Assembly: GCF_002954325.1 (NCBI RefSeq)
Contig: NZ_MQVX01000001.1
Location: 2,285,383 to 2,349,382, forward strand
Source of the DNA: Aureicoccus marinus
Lineage (GTDB): Bacteria; Bacteroidota; Bacteroidia; Flavobacteriales; Flavobacteriaceae
Length of the DNA stretch: 64,000 nucleotides
Direction of reading: 5' to 3'
Both the position numbers and the translations under genes were made by a program. Positions 55,265 through 64,000 of the stretch are shown piece after piece; the stretch's first letter is position 1; every line of letters starts with the position of its first letter. The notes under the pieces are model-generated. The model was not told the origin of the DNA. It made no database searches and saw only the letters and a list, made by a program, of their open reading frames with translations.

Positions 55265-56488
55265 TTATTGTAGCATGTTTACGGCCCGTTGAACTCCGGC
55301 GACCAGGCGGTCAGCCTCTTCATAGGTGTTGTAAAAACTAAAGCTCGCTCGAACCGTACCCGGAATCCGATAAAAATCCATGATGGGCTGAGCACAGTGA
55401 TGACCGGTACGAACAGCAATGCCCATTTGGTCCAGTAAACTCCCAATATCATAAGGATGCAGCCCTTCGACATTAAACGAAATGACAGAGGTCTTGTTTT
55501 CGGCCGTTCCGTAGATCTTCAGCCCCGGTATCTCGAGCAGCTTCTCACTGGCATAACGAGTAAGCTCTTCTTCGTAGGCTCCTATTTTGTCTAAACCAAT
55601 CGAGTTCATATACTTTACGGCAGCCCCAAAAGCAATTCCACCACAGACATTAGGTGTCCCCGCTTCGAATTTATGAGGTAAATCAGCGTAAGTCGTTTTA
55701 TCAAAGGTCACCTCAGCAATCATCTCACCCCCTCCTTGATAAGGAGGTAATTTAAGGAGCCATTCTTCCTTCCCATAAAGCATCCCTATTCCTGTAGGTC
55801 CGCACATCTTATGGGCCGAAGCAGTGTAAAAATCGACTCCAAGCTCCTTCAAATTTACGACCAGGTGAGGGGCGGCCTGGGCTCCATCCACCAAAACAGC
55901 AGCACCTACTCTGTGGGCCATCTCCACCATTTGGGCAACGGGATTCACAGTCCCCAAAGCATTCGAAATATGATTGAAGAAAACCATCTTGGTTCTTTCG
56001 TTCAAGAGAGCGCTGTAAGCCTTTAAATCCAATTCTCCAGCTTCATTCATCGGAATTACCTTGAGCACAGCTCCGGTCTTTTCGCAGAGCATTTGCCAGG
56101 GTACAATATTGGAATGGTGCTCCATGGCCGATACCAGAATTTCATCCCCGGATTTCAGCAGGGCAGACATCCCGGAAGCCACAATATTAATGCTGTGCGT
56201 GGTCCCCGATGTAAAAATAATCTGGTGAGGCTTATCGACCCCAAAATGCTCCTGTAAAGTGGCTCTGGCCTCTTCAAAAGCATCGGTAGCCGTTTGCGAT
56301 AAATGGTGTACCCCACGGTGAATATTCGCGTTGTACCGGGAGTAGTAATCAACGATGGTGTCGATTACAGCCGTGGGTGTCTGTGAGGTCGCCGCATTAT
56401 CTAAGTAAAGCAGGGGTTGGCCTTTCACCTGCTCCGAGAGGATTGGGAAATCCGCTCTAATGTTTTCTACTTCTTCTTTCTTCAGCAT
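55265..56488 (-). CDS. sufS: Cysteine desulfurase SufS
   Basis: A 407-residue PLP enzyme liberating sulfur from cysteine. The PLP lysine is in SAHKMCGPTGIG, His in THSINIV and MEHHSNIVPW and the active-site cysteine in VRTGHHCAQP (about 363). It starts two bases after SufD and ends four bases before SufE. Confidence 0.96.
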   Translation of the reverse strand: MLKKEEVENIRADFPILSEQVKGQPLLYLDNAATSQTPTAVIDTIVDYYSRYNANIHRGVHHLSQTATDAFEEARATLQEHFGVDKPHQIIFTSGTTHSINIVASGMSALLKSGDEILVSAMEHHSNIVPWQMLCEKTGAVLKVIPMNEAGELDLKAYSALLNERTKMVFFNHISNALGTVNPVAQMVEMAHRVGAAVLVDGAQAAPHLVVNLKELGVDFYTASAHKMCGPTGIGMLYGKEEWLLKLPPYQGGGEMIAEVTFDKTTYADLPHKFEAGTPNVCGGIAFGAAVKYMNSIGLDKIGAYEEELTRYASEKLLEIPGLKIYGTAENKTSVISFNVEGLHPYDIGSLLDQMGIAVRTGHHCAQPIMDFYRIPGTVRASFSFYNTYEEADRLVAGVQRAVNMLQ

Positions 56489-56490
56489 TT

Positions 56491-57801
56491 TTAAACATCA
56501 AATCCCAGTTCTACTCCTAGTTTATCTGCAATTATTCCGTTGATTCGATTTTTTAAAGCATCCAGTCTAACACTCTCCAAGACGTTGTTGGCAAAAGCAT
56601 ACATCAAAAGCGCAGTCGCTTCCTTCTTGGGTACTCCTCGGGATTGCAAATAGAAAAGTGCATCCTCATCGAGTTGCCCAATAGTACAACCGTGGGAACA
56701 GCGCACATCATCCGCAAAAATTTCGAGCTGAGGCTTGGTGTTTACCGTGGCCTTGTCGCTGATGAGGATGTTGTTGTTTTGCTGGAACGCATTGGTTTTC
56801 TGGGCGATTTGATCCACAATGATTTTCCCGTTAAACACTCCGGTGGAATGGTCAGCGTAAATGCCTTTGTAATCCTGGTGGCTTTCGCAATTCGGTTGTG
56901 CGTGGTGCACTAAGGTGTAGTGGTCTACGTGTTGCTTTTCACCCAACAAGGTGATCCCCTTCAAAACCGAATCAATGCGAGATCCGTCCTGATAAAAGTT
57001 CAGGTTGTTGCGGACCAATTTTCCTCCGAAAGAAAAGGTGTGAACACTGGCTACACTGTTGCTTTTTTGATCGATATAGGTGTTGTCTACCAAGGAGGCA
57101 TTGTCGCGGTCATTCTGCACCTTGTAATAATCCAGATTAGCACGTTCAGCGACAAAGATCTCCGTAACTACATTGGTGAAAACCTCATTCTTGGTGAGGT
57201 TTTGGTGTCTCTCGATAATCTGAGCTTCCGCACCCTCTTCCAAGACAATCAGATTGCGTGGCTGTAACATTTGAGCAGCCTCACTACCTGTACTGAAGTG
57301 CATGATCTGAATAGGCTTGTGCGGCGCTTTTCCTTTGGGAATGTAGATGTAGGCGCCTTCTTTAGAAAAAGCCGTATTCAAATGGGTCATAGAATCATCC
57401 TTTACCGCCTTGTTGAAGTAGTTGTCAATGACTGCCTTGTAGGTCGGCTTGGTCAAAGCCGCACTCATTAGGCAGATATCCATGCCCTCATGCGTTGTCT
57501 CCGACAAATACGAACTGTAGACCCCGTCGATGAAGACAATCTTGTAACTGTCAATTTCGTGCAAGAAGTAAGACTTCACCTCTTTGTAATCCAAGGCACC
57601 TTCCTTAGGAAACAAACTAAAATCAACCTTTTGCAAGGCATTTAGTGATGTGTATTTCCAGGCTTCTTCCTTTTTTGTCGGAAAGCCGTGGTCCTCAAAT
57701 TTTTTAATAGCCTCAGACCTCAACTCGTGAACTGAACTGTCCAGGTCCACAGAATCCTCAAAGGCCAAAAAAGAGGAAACGATTTTTTCCTTTAAATCCA
57801 T
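56491..57801 (-). CDS. sufD: Fe-S assembly scaffold subunit SufD
   Basis: A 436-residue SufBCD scaffold subunit. The beta-helix core (about 130-400) and the C-terminal SHGCTIGQLDEDALFYLQSR segment are typical of SufD. The ATG at 57801 overlaps the sufC stop by one base (TAATG); an upstream start would overlap sufC for 28 bases. It ends two bases before sufS. Confidence 0.94.
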   Translation of the reverse strand: MDLKEKIVSSFLAFEDSVDLDSSVHELRSEAIKKFEDHGFPTKKEEAWKYTSLNALQKVDFSLFPKEGALDYKEVKSYFLHEIDSYKIVFIDGVYSSYLSETTHEGMDICLMSAALTKPTYKAVIDNYFNKAVKDDSMTHLNTAFSKEGAYIYIPKGKAPHKPIQIMHFSTGSEAAQMLQPRNLIVLEEGAEAQIIERHQNLTKNEVFTNVVTEIFVAERANLDYYKVQNDRDNASLVDNTYIDQKSNSVASVHTFSFGGKLVRNNLNFYQDGSRIDSVLKGITLLGEKQHVDHYTLVHHAQPNCESHQDYKGIYADHSTGVFNGKIIVDQIAQKTNAFQQNNNILISDKATVNTKPQLEIFADDVRCSHGCTIGQLDEDALFYLQSRGVPKKEATALLMYAFANNVLESVRLDALKNRINGIIADKLGVELGFDV

Positions 57802-58553
57802 TAGACGGTAGTTTTCTGTTTCAACCAATCGTATCCTTTGTCTTCCAATTCAAGAGCGAGCTCTTTGGTTCCTGATTTTACAATCTTTCCTTGGTGCAAT
57901 ACGTGCACATAATCTGGAACGATATAATCCAACAAACGCTGGTAGTGGGTAATCACGATGATGGCGTTGTCTTTGCTTCTCAATTTGTTCACCCCTTCGG
58001 CCACAATGCGCAGAGCATCGATATCCAATCCAGAATCCGTTTCGTCCAAGATGGCCAATTTGGGTTCCATCATCGCCATTTGGAAGATCTCGTTTCTTTT
58101 CTTCTCTCCACCAGAAAAGCCTTCGTTCAGGGATCGAGACAAGAACTTTCGATCGATCTCGAGCAATTCGGCTTTCTCGCGAATGAGCTTCAACATCTCG
58201 TTCGCCGGCATCTCTTCCAAACCTCGTGCTTTACGGGTTTCGTTCAGGGCCGTTCTCATAAAATTGGTTACGGTGACTCCTGGAATTTCAACAGGATATT
58301 GAAAGGAAAGAAATACCCCCATGTGGGCGCGTTCTTCCGGAGACAAACCTTCCAGGTCTTCTCCTAAAAGCTCCATTTTTCCAGAAGTTACTTCGTATTC
58401 TTCTTTACCAGCAATCACGGAGGCCAGGGTACTCTTACCGGAACCGTTCGGTCCCATGATGGCGTGTACTTCACCGGCATTCACCTCGAGGTCAATTCCA
58501 TTGAGGATGGTACTTTCTTCTATTCCTGCAACTAGATTAGATACTTTTAACAT
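57801..58553 (-). CDS. sufC: Fe-S assembly ATPase SufC
   Basis: A 250-residue ABC-type ATPase energising SufB and SufD. Walker A is GPNGSGKST (about 35-43), the signature is FSGGEKKRNE, and Walker B is LAILDETDSGLD. It lies 44 bases after sufB. Confidence 0.96.
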   Translation of the reverse strand: MLKVSNLVAGIEESTILNGIDLEVNAGEVHAIMGPNGSGKSTLASVIAGKEEYEVTSGKMELLGEDLEGLSPEERAHMGVFLSFQYPVEIPGVTVTNFMRTALNETRKARGLEEMPANEMLKLIREKAELLEIDRKFLSRSLNEGFSGGEKKRNEIFQMAMMEPKLAILDETDSGLDIDALRIVAEGVNKLRSKDNAIIVITHYQRLLDYIVPDYVHVLHQGKIVKSGTKELALELEDKGYDWLKQKTTV

Positions 58554-58597
58554 GATTCGTTTTAATTCAAATAGTGTTTAATAGAATGTCCCCGGGA

Positions 58598-60043
58598 TTA
58601 TCCCACTGAGCCCTCCAAACTGATTTCTAATAATTTTTGTGCTTCCACAGCGAATTCCATCGGCAATTTGTTCAGTACTTCTTTGCTGAATCCATTGACG
58701 ATTAGAGCAATCGCTTTTTCAGTATCGATTCCCCTTTGGTTGCAGTAGAAAATTTGGTCCTCACCAATTTTACTGGTCGTCGCCTCGTGCTCGATTTGTG
58801 CCGAGCTGTTCTTGGCTTCGATATAAGGGAAAGTGTGTGCTCCGCAGAGATTCCCCATTAAGAGGGAATCACACTGCGAAAAGTTTCTTGCATTTTCTGC
58901 TCGCGAATTGATTTGCACCAATCCTCGGTAGCTGTTCTGGGAGTGCCCGGCCGAGATACCTTTCGAAATAATGGTACTTCGGGTGTTCTTCCCTAGGTGG
59001 ATCATTTTGGTACCCGTATCGGCTTGCTGGTGGTTATTGGTCACCGCAATGGAGTAAAATTCTCCGATACTGTAATCCCCCTTCAAAACACAGGAAGGAT
59101 ACTTCCAGGTGACGGCCGAACCAGTTTCTACTTGAGTCCACGAAATCTTGGCTCTTTTCTCGCACAGACCACGTTTGGTTACGAAGTTGTACACACCTCC
59201 TTTTCCTTCTTTATCGCCAGGGAACCAATTTTGTACCGTTGAGTATTTTATCTCCGCTTCGTCCATGGCAATGAGTTCAACGACGGCGGCGTGCAACTGA
59301 TTCTCGTCTCTTGAAGGGGCGGTACAGCCTTCCAAGTAACTCACGTAACTCCCTTCATCGGCAACCACGAGTGTGCGTTCGAACTGACCTGTTCCCGCCT
59401 GGTTGATTCGGAAATAAGTCGAAAGCTCCATCGGACAGCGAACACCCTTTGGGATATAACAGAAACTTCCGTCCGAGAATACGGCGGAATTCAAAGCAGC
59501 GTAAAAATTATCTTTTGGCGGAACCACCGATCCGATGTATTTACGGACCAACTCAGGGTGTTCCTGAATGGCTTCAGAAATGGAACAGAAAATAATACCC
59601 TTCTCGGCCAAGGTCTTTTTAAAAGTCGTCGCAACTGAAACTGAATCCATCACGATGTCTACAGCAACCCCGGCCAGCCTTTTCTGTTCTTCCAGAGAAA
59701 TACCCAATTTTTTGAAGGTCTCCAACAATTCAGGATCCACCTCGTCCAAGCTGTCGTACTTGGGCTTTTTATTCGGTGCTGAATAGTAAGAAATATCCTG
59801 AAAATCAGGCTTGGTGTACTCCACGTTTGGCCATTCCGGCTCAACCATCTCCTGCCAGTTACGGAAAGCCTCCAGACGCCATTCGGTCATCCACTCCGGC
59901 TCTTCCTTTTTCTTGCTGATGGCTCGAACGATATCTTCGTTCAATCCTTTCGGAAAGGTTTCGGACTCAATATCCGTGTAAAATCCGTAGGCATATTCTT
60001 TGGATTCGAGCTCTTTCTTTAACTCTTCTTCTGTATAAGCCAT
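58598..60043 (-). CDS. sufB: Fe-S assembly scaffold subunit SufB
   Basis: A 481-residue scaffold on which the nascent Fe-S cluster is built. Typical segments are [19 protein letters not shown] near the N-terminus, the core beta-helix, and [19 protein letters not shown] before the C-terminal helix with QRGIDTEKA. It is 41 bases after the sufA-like gene. Confidence 0.96.
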   Translation of the reverse strand: MAYTEEELKKELESKEYAYGFYTDIESETFPKGLNEDIVRAISKKKEEPEWMTEWRLEAFRNWQEMVEPEWPNVEYTKPDFQDISYYSAPNKKPKYDSLDEVDPELLETFKKLGISLEEQKRLAGVAVDIVMDSVSVATTFKKTLAEKGIIFCSISEAIQEHPELVRKYIGSVVPPKDNFYAALNSAVFSDGSFCYIPKGVRCPMELSTYFRINQAGTGQFERTLVVADEGSYVSYLEGCTAPSRDENQLHAAVVELIAMDEAEIKYSTVQNWFPGDKEGKGGVYNFVTKRGLCEKRAKISWTQVETGSAVTWKYPSCVLKGDYSIGEFYSIAVTNNHQQADTGTKMIHLGKNTRSTIISKGISAGHSQNSYRGLVQINSRAENARNFSQCDSLLMGNLCGAHTFPYIEAKNSSAQIEHEATTSKIGEDQIFYCNQRGIDTEKAIALIVNGFSKEVLNKLPMEFAVEAQKLLEISLEGSVG

Positions 60044-60084
60044 TTTTTGTTTTTTGGTGGAAATTCAGTGTGCCTGCATAGCGG

Positions 60085-60414
60085 TTAGAGCGAGAAGCTT
60101 TCACCGCATCCACATGTTCGTTGTGCGTTGGGATTGTTAAAAACAAATCCTTTTCCGTTTAGACCTCCGGAATACTCCAGTACCGTTCCAACCAGGTAGA
60201 GAAAGCTCTTTTTGTCAACAACAATGCGCACATCGTTGTCTTCAAAAACCTGATCATTATCGGCGACTTGAGCATCAAAAGTTAAATCATAAGACAAACC
60301 GCTACATCCTCCGCTTTTTACCCCTACACGGACGAAGTCGGTATCCGTATTGAACCCTTCTTCTTCCATAAGGGTCAATACTTTTTTTCGGGCTGATTCT
60401 GAGACTTGTATCAT
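60085..60414 (-). CDS. sufA: A-type Fe-S carrier (IscA/SufA family)
   Basis: A 109-residue carrier protein. The three conserved cysteines are at about 34 (GGCSGLSY) and in the C-terminal CGCG. It heads the operon sufA-B-C-D-S-E-DUF59-DUF2480 and has a good -7 element at 60442. It passes clusters from the scaffold to target enzymes. Confidence 0.93.
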   Translation of the reverse strand: MIQVSESARKKVLTLMEEEGFNTDTDFVRVGVKSGGCSGLSYDLTFDAQVADNDQVFEDNDVRIVVDKKSFLYLVGTVLEYSGGLNGKGFVFNNPNAQRTCGCGESFSL

Positions 60415-60441
60415 AAGACGCTAACCGCTTGAACTATTTTG

Positions 60442-60449
60442 CAAATATA
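60442..60449 (-). promoter_or_regulatory. TAnnTTTG -7 element of the suf operon
   Basis: TATATTTG on the minus strand matches the consensus exactly and ends 27 bases before the sufA ATG. A -33 TTG is weak. No obvious operator for an IscR- or SufR-like repressor is seen. Confidence 0.55.
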
Positions 60450-60522
60450 GCCCATAAGTCGCGGAATAACAGCCACACTAACATTTAGATAACAAATAAA
60501 GAAATCGAGAAAAACGATTGCC

Positions 60523-61860
60523 TTAATGAAGCTCGAGAAGAAGGAGATCACCACCTCCCTTTGACGGCAAGTCCAGCAAGTCGTTGGAGCGGGTTTCGCC
60601 CACCCATAAAATACGCCCATCACGCATCTCTACCGCGTCAAAACCAAAGTCGATGTCGGCTCCACCAAAGTTCTTTTGCCAAATGACCTGTCCACTTGGA
60701 TTACAGCGCAGCAGCCATAAGTCATTTTCTCCTGCGATATTCACCCCGACCGCATCGGAACTTTTCGTATTTCCAATCAAAAGCAGATCTCCGTTATGAC
60801 AAGATTTAATGCTCAGCACGGAATCAAAATCAGAACCTCCATAGGTCTGTTCCCATTCCATATTTCCATCAGCATCCAACTTGAGCAGCCAAGCATCGGT
60901 TACTCCAATGGCACGGCCGATATCTTGATCATCACTATTGGTGTCTCCGGCGATGTAGACGCCACCATCGCGGGCCGCAATGACTCCGTATCCGTGATCA
61001 ATACCGCTGCCTCCAAAGGATTTTTCCCAAACAAAGTCCCCGGTAGGACCGACTTTAACGGCCCAGACATCATAGCTCCCCTTGGGGTTACTGATGTCAA
61101 AGTCGTCACTTTCAGAAGCCCCCACTAAAACCAGATTTCCGTCTACAGTTTCGGTAACGGCATAAGAACGGTCATTACTCGTTCCTCCAAAGTAACGGCG
61201 CCAAACCAAATTGCCAGCGGCATCCAATTTGGTGCCCCAAAACTCGCCTACCCCGTGACGAAACAGCCCATCATTGCCCTGGCCACCGGAGAGGGTCACG
61301 TCTAAAAAACCAGCAAAAAACAAACCGCCATCCTGGGTTTCAATCACCTGGTACGAATGGTCGTGGCCGGCAAAACCAAAACTCTTTTCCCACAAAATAT
61401 TACCCGCCGAATCCAGACGGACGATCCAATTGTCGTGAAAACCTTCGTTGCGGCTTCCATCGCCATCGGAGCTCATGGCATATCCCACCAAAGCATATCC
61501 GCCGTCCGACGTTTGAACAAGACTTTGACCACGGTCATCGCCACTGCCCCCAATGGTTCGATTCCACTGCAAAGCACCGTACCGATTGTACTTTAAAATC
61601 CAGTAATCGTTTACAGCGAGGTCCTTATCCTGGATGTCTCCATCGGTGCTGTTGGTAAAGCCCAGAATGGCGTAGCCTCCGTCCTGGGTTTCAATAATAG
61701 ACCGAGGAGTATCATCCCCTGAACCTCCTATTCTTTGGACGAGCATCAATTCACCCTGATTGAGCAAAGGAGCGTCGTCAATTGCAGGATTGCAGCTGCT
61801 AAGCAAGAGCATACCTGCTAATACAGTTTTTAAACCGATTAGTACATTTCTCTTTTTCAT
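60523..61860 (-). CDS. Lipoprotein with GGSGDD/DGGY repeats (propeller-like)
   Basis: A 445-residue lipoprotein (lipobox LLSSC, Cys about residue 24) built of about eight repeats of roughly 50 residues, each with GGSGDD- or GGS-type turns and DGGYALVG-type strands (for example GGSGDDRGQSLVQTSDGGYA). The pattern suggests a beta-propeller exposed at the cell surface. Function unknown; similar proteins are common in Bacteroidota. It follows the choice-of-anchor B gene after 10 bases, suggesting one operon. Confidence 0.65.
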   Translation of the reverse strand: MKKRNVLIGLKTVLAGMLLLSSCNPAIDDAPLLNQGELMLVQRIGGSGDDTPRSIIETQDGGYAILGFTNSTDGDIQDKDLAVNDYWILKYNRYGALQWNRTIGGSGDDRGQSLVQTSDGGYALVGYAMSSDGDGSRNEGFHDNWIVRLDSAGNILWEKSFGFAGHDHSYQVIETQDGGLFFAGFLDVTLSGGQGNDGLFRHGVGEFWGTKLDAAGNLVWRRYFGGTSNDRSYAVTETVDGNLVLVGASESDDFDISNPKGSYDVWAVKVGPTGDFVWEKSFGGSGIDHGYGVIAARDGGVYIAGDTNSDDQDIGRAIGVTDAWLLKLDADGNMEWEQTYGGSDFDSVLSIKSCHNGDLLLIGNTKSSDAVGVNIAGENDLWLLRCNPSGQVIWQKNFGGADIDFGFDAVEMRDGRILWVGETRSNDLLDLPSKGGGDLLLLELH

Positions 61861-61870
61861 CGCGAATATT

Positions 61871-63190
61871 CTAATTGCTCTCTTTTAAAATGAAGAGTCC
61901 TTGCTCAATGTCATTCACCAAAATAAAACCACTGGGCAGATACGGATACACACTCCACACCCCATTGAATTGAGCATTGTCTGAAGTGGGATGGGTGTCA
62001 AAATAGGCCAGCTCTGTCATGCTCCGCTGGGCGATATTACTGATGTCGATGATGCGCACACCTGCTGTGTAATTGGCCAGGTAGAATTTGTCTCCCAAGA
62101 CATAACCGTTGTGGTCAATTGCATTGGTGGGTCCTTGGTACTCGTAGTGGTTCACAGGGTTGTCCAGATTGCTCACATTGAAGACGATGGTGCGGGAACG
62201 ATAGCCCGTCGGTCCTGTCTCATCCAATTCATCTCCCAACAAAAAGAAACGGTGGTCTTCTGTAAACCAACCTTGGTGGGTGTAGCCAATATCCGCATAG
62301 GTGACCGAACTGATAAATTGAGGATTGCTTTTGTCGGTTATGTCGACGAATACCACTTCGTTTTCGTTAGCTCCGACAAATATTTCACGACCGAGGTACA
62401 CCTGATCTGGTCCGTTGTAGGTGATTACCTGGGCATCGTGGGTATAACCACTTCCTCCGTAACCTCCTCCAGGACTGGGGGACTCCGGGTTAGAAACATC
62501 GACAAAGTGCACTCCTCCCTGGTAGGTGTCATTCCTATCCGTCCCAACAGGATAAGCGTAACCAATATCTTCATTGATGACCACATTGTGGGCATTTCCG
62601 ATACCATTGTATACGGCATCCGCGTCATAGGTGGACGCAGAAGTCTGCCCACGAAGACGGGTTAAATCAAAGATCTGCATCCCGTGATTGCTTGCTTCAG
62701 CGACAATAAAGGCATGATTTCCATACACTTTAATATCGCGCCAGATGCTGTTTTGCGTAGCCGTTGGCAATTTTCCCAGGTAGGTTCCCTGGCCTTCAGC
62801 ATCCAGACGGACAAAGCCTGTTCCGTTCTGCAGACCAACCAAGGCGTACTCCGCACCATCCATGGGATCCACCCATCCCCACACATCATTGGCTTCACCA
62901 GATGACATTTCTTGCAGTGTCACTCGATCAACCAGGTCAATCCCCATACAAGGAAACCCGCCTGCACTACCGTTTTCGCAGGGTGCACTCCCTGAAGTAT
63001 TTCCTCCAGTTCCGCCCCCGTCAGTGCCACCGCTACCAGTGCCACCGCCATAGTTACCCCCACCACCTGTTCCCCCTCCGGTTACAGGGGACATATAGTC
63101 CGAATCAGAACCGCAACTCGCTAAAAACAAACAAGTGGCAAGACAAAGAAAAGAAAGGGCCCAAATGGGCTTATGGATTAGTGTTTTCAT
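61871..63190 (-). CDS. Choice-of-anchor B family lipoprotein with LVIVD-type repeats
   Basis: A 439-residue lipoprotein (lipobox FLASC, Cys about residue 26). A glycine-rich linker (about 35-68, mainly GGGT and GGTG) separates the anchor from a body (about 70-439) of beta-propeller-like repeats, including NHGMQIFDLTRLRG and GVRIIDISNI, typical of the choice-of-anchor B family. A role in adhesion or surface binding is plausible but not shown. It is divergent from thiL, with 60 bases between. Confidence 0.8.
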   Translation of the reverse strand: MKTLIHKPIWALSFLCLATCLFLASCGSDSDYMSPVTGGGTGGGGNYGGGTGSGGTDGGGTGGNTSGSAPCENGSAGGFPCMGIDLVDRVTLQEMSSGEANDVWGWVDPMDGAEYALVGLQNGTGFVRLDAEGQGTYLGKLPTATQNSIWRDIKVYGNHAFIVAEASNHGMQIFDLTRLRGQTSASTYDADAVYNGIGNAHNVVINEDIGYAYPVGTDRNDTYQGGVHFVDVSNPESPSPGGGYGGSGYTHDAQVITYNGPDQVYLGREIFVGANENEVVFVDITDKSNPQFISSVTYADIGYTHQGWFTEDHRFFLLGDELDETGPTGYRSRTIVFNVSNLDNPVNHYEYQGPTNAIDHNGYVLGDKFYLANYTAGVRIIDISNIAQRSMTELAYFDTHPTSDNAQFNGVWSVYPYLPSGFILVNDIEQGLFILKESN

Positions 63191-63238
63191 CTTTTTAATT
63201 GATTCAAAAAAGAAAGATACGATTTAATATGGCTGAGT

Positions 63239-63246
63239 TAAATTTG
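63239..63246 (+). promoter_or_regulatory. TAnnTTTG -7 element of thiL
   Basis: TAAATTTG matches the consensus exactly and ends four bases before the thiL ATG at 63251, implying a very short or absent leader. Confidence 0.45.
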
Positions 63247-63250
63247 CGCC

Positions 63251-64000
63251 ATGGAATGGGAAAACAAAGACCGGCAAAGTACAGCAGTATCAACACTTGG
63301 CGAATTCGCCCTTATCGAGCACCTTACCAAAGGTTTTGAATTACAGAATCCAGGAAGCCTGGTCGGAATTGGAGACGACGCAGCCGTTATTCATTTCCAA
63401 AAAGAGCACGGCCTAATCAGCACCGATATGCTGGTGGAAGGAGTGCATTTTGATTTGGGGTATATGCCTCTCACACACCTGGGCTACAAATCCGCCGTGG
63501 TTAATATTTCGGACATCTGCGCCATGAATGGCCGGCCGACACAGCTGACCCTTTCGCTGGCTGTTTCCAACCGATTCACCCTGGAAGCTTTGGAGCATTT
63601 TTATGATGGCTTTGCTAAAGCCTGTGCCCACTACAAAGTAGACCTCGTCGGAGGAGATACTACTTCTTCCAACAAGGGGATGATTATCAGTGTTACTGTT
63701 TTGGGGGAAGCAGAAAAAGAAAAAACCACCTACCGGAGCAAGGCCGCTGACAACGAATTACTCGTGGTCAGTGGAGATTTGGGCGGCGCTTATCTGGGTC
63801 TGCAGGTTTTAGAAAGAGAGAAACAGGTGTTTCAGGTGAATCCTCAACACCAGCCTGATTTAGAACCCTACCACTACCTGGTCGAAAGGCAACTCAAGCC
63901 GGAGGCACGACTCGACATTGTGGAACTTCTCGAAAAACTTGAGGTCCAGCCAACAGCAATGATCGATATCAGTGACGGGCTTTCTTCTGAAGTTATACAC
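63251..64000 (+). CDS. thiL: Thiamine-monophosphate kinase, 3' end outside the window
   Basis: The first 250 codons of ThiL, which phosphorylates thiamine monophosphate to the active diphosphate. Motifs present are GIGDDAAV, STDMLVEGVHF, SDICAMNG, LVGGDTTSS and, near the cut, AMIDISDGLSSE. The family is about 320-350 residues, so roughly a quarter is missing. Confidence 0.93.
   Translation, partial: MEWENKDRQSTAVSTLGEFALIEHLTKGFELQNPGSLVGIGDDAAVIHFQKEHGLISTDMLVEGVHFDLGYMPLTHLGYKSAVVNISDICAMNGRPTQLTLSLAVSNRFTLEALEHFYDGFAKACAHYKVDLVGGDTTSSNKGMIISVTVLGEAEKEKTTYRSKAADNELLVVSGDLGGAYLGLQVLEREKQVFQVNPQHQPDLEPYHYLVERQLKPEARLDIVELLEKLEVQPTAMIDISDGLSSEVIH

Noticed and set aside
1..64000. CRISPR arrays, tRNA or rRNA genes, prophage or insertion sequences
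   Set aside because: No regularly spaced repeats, cloverleaf-like intergenic sequence, transposase or phage genes were seen.

Overview
The window comes from a member of Bacteroidota, most likely Flavobacteriia. Four things point there: a recurrent TAnnTTTG -7 promoter element, a C-terminal type IX secretion sorting domain on a subtilase, many secreted proteins and lipoproteins, and gene neighbourhoods typical of the group (sufABCDSE followed by DUF59, DUF2480 and DUF3078 genes; an AraC gene divergent from hemA in a haem cluster). I saw no rRNA, tRNA, CRISPR array, insertion sequence or prophage. Genes are densely packed, and convergent genes usually overlap or abut at their 3' ends.

Layout. 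1-1156: a molybdenum hydroxylase module (Tat-exported large subunit cut by the window edge, 2Fe-2S subunit, di-haem cytochrome). 1382-4453: nrdB-nrdA, with the ATP-cone on NrdB rather than NrdA. 4530-7158: a secreted M15-like peptidase divergent from a caspase/Sel1 protein. 7159-12483: a loose accessory stretch holding a signal-peptide gene remnant, a membrane protein, a frameshifted lipoprotein, an AT-rich TPR/AraC membrane regulator, a decayed SDR gene, and a TetR regulator with likely operators. 12575-20002: housekeeping genes (MarC, S41 protease, dCMP deaminase, HupE, DnaJ/TerB, bacilliredoxin, SDR, acyltransferase, HD hydrolase). 20039-30219: Gfo/Idh oxidoreductase, a minus-strand operon (HemJ-like protein, NtrY-like kinase, enoyl-CoA hydratase read through in frame into a secreted protein, radical SAM protein) and a large BNR-repeat protein. 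30368-31943: a proteasome-like Ntn hydrolase with a small basic partner. 31940-44229: MATE transporter and hemH, a DUF1460 hydrolase, an AraC regulator, then hemA-C-D-E-DUF6973-hemF-lipoprotein-PhzF-hemB. 44244-53023: bestrophin, CNNM-type protein, MGMT, a lipoprotein, a VOC pseudogene, a T9SS subtilase, a nuclease-fold protein and hflX. 53020-60414: the suf operon and two associated genes. 60523-64000: two repeat lipoproteins and the 5' part of thiL.

How the genes fit together. With HemJ (26463-27008) and HemH (33322-34359), the haem genes cover glutamyl-tRNA to protohaem except hemL, which is not in the window. The AraC gene divergent from hemA and five ATTTAGA/TCTAAAT heptamers between them suggest one local regulator. 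The suf operon would supply Fe-S clusters for enzymes such as the molybdenum hydroxylase and the radical SAM protein.

The most interesting items are the NrdB-borne ATP-cone, the Ntn hydrolase (Thr1/Asp17/Lys36 after Met removal), the heptamer cluster upstream of hemA, the TetR-type palindromes in front of a decayed SDR gene, and several single-base frameshifts (hemF, subtilase, DUF6503-like lipoprotein). Those frameshifts are all one missing base, so sequencing or assembly error must be excluded before they are read as biology.
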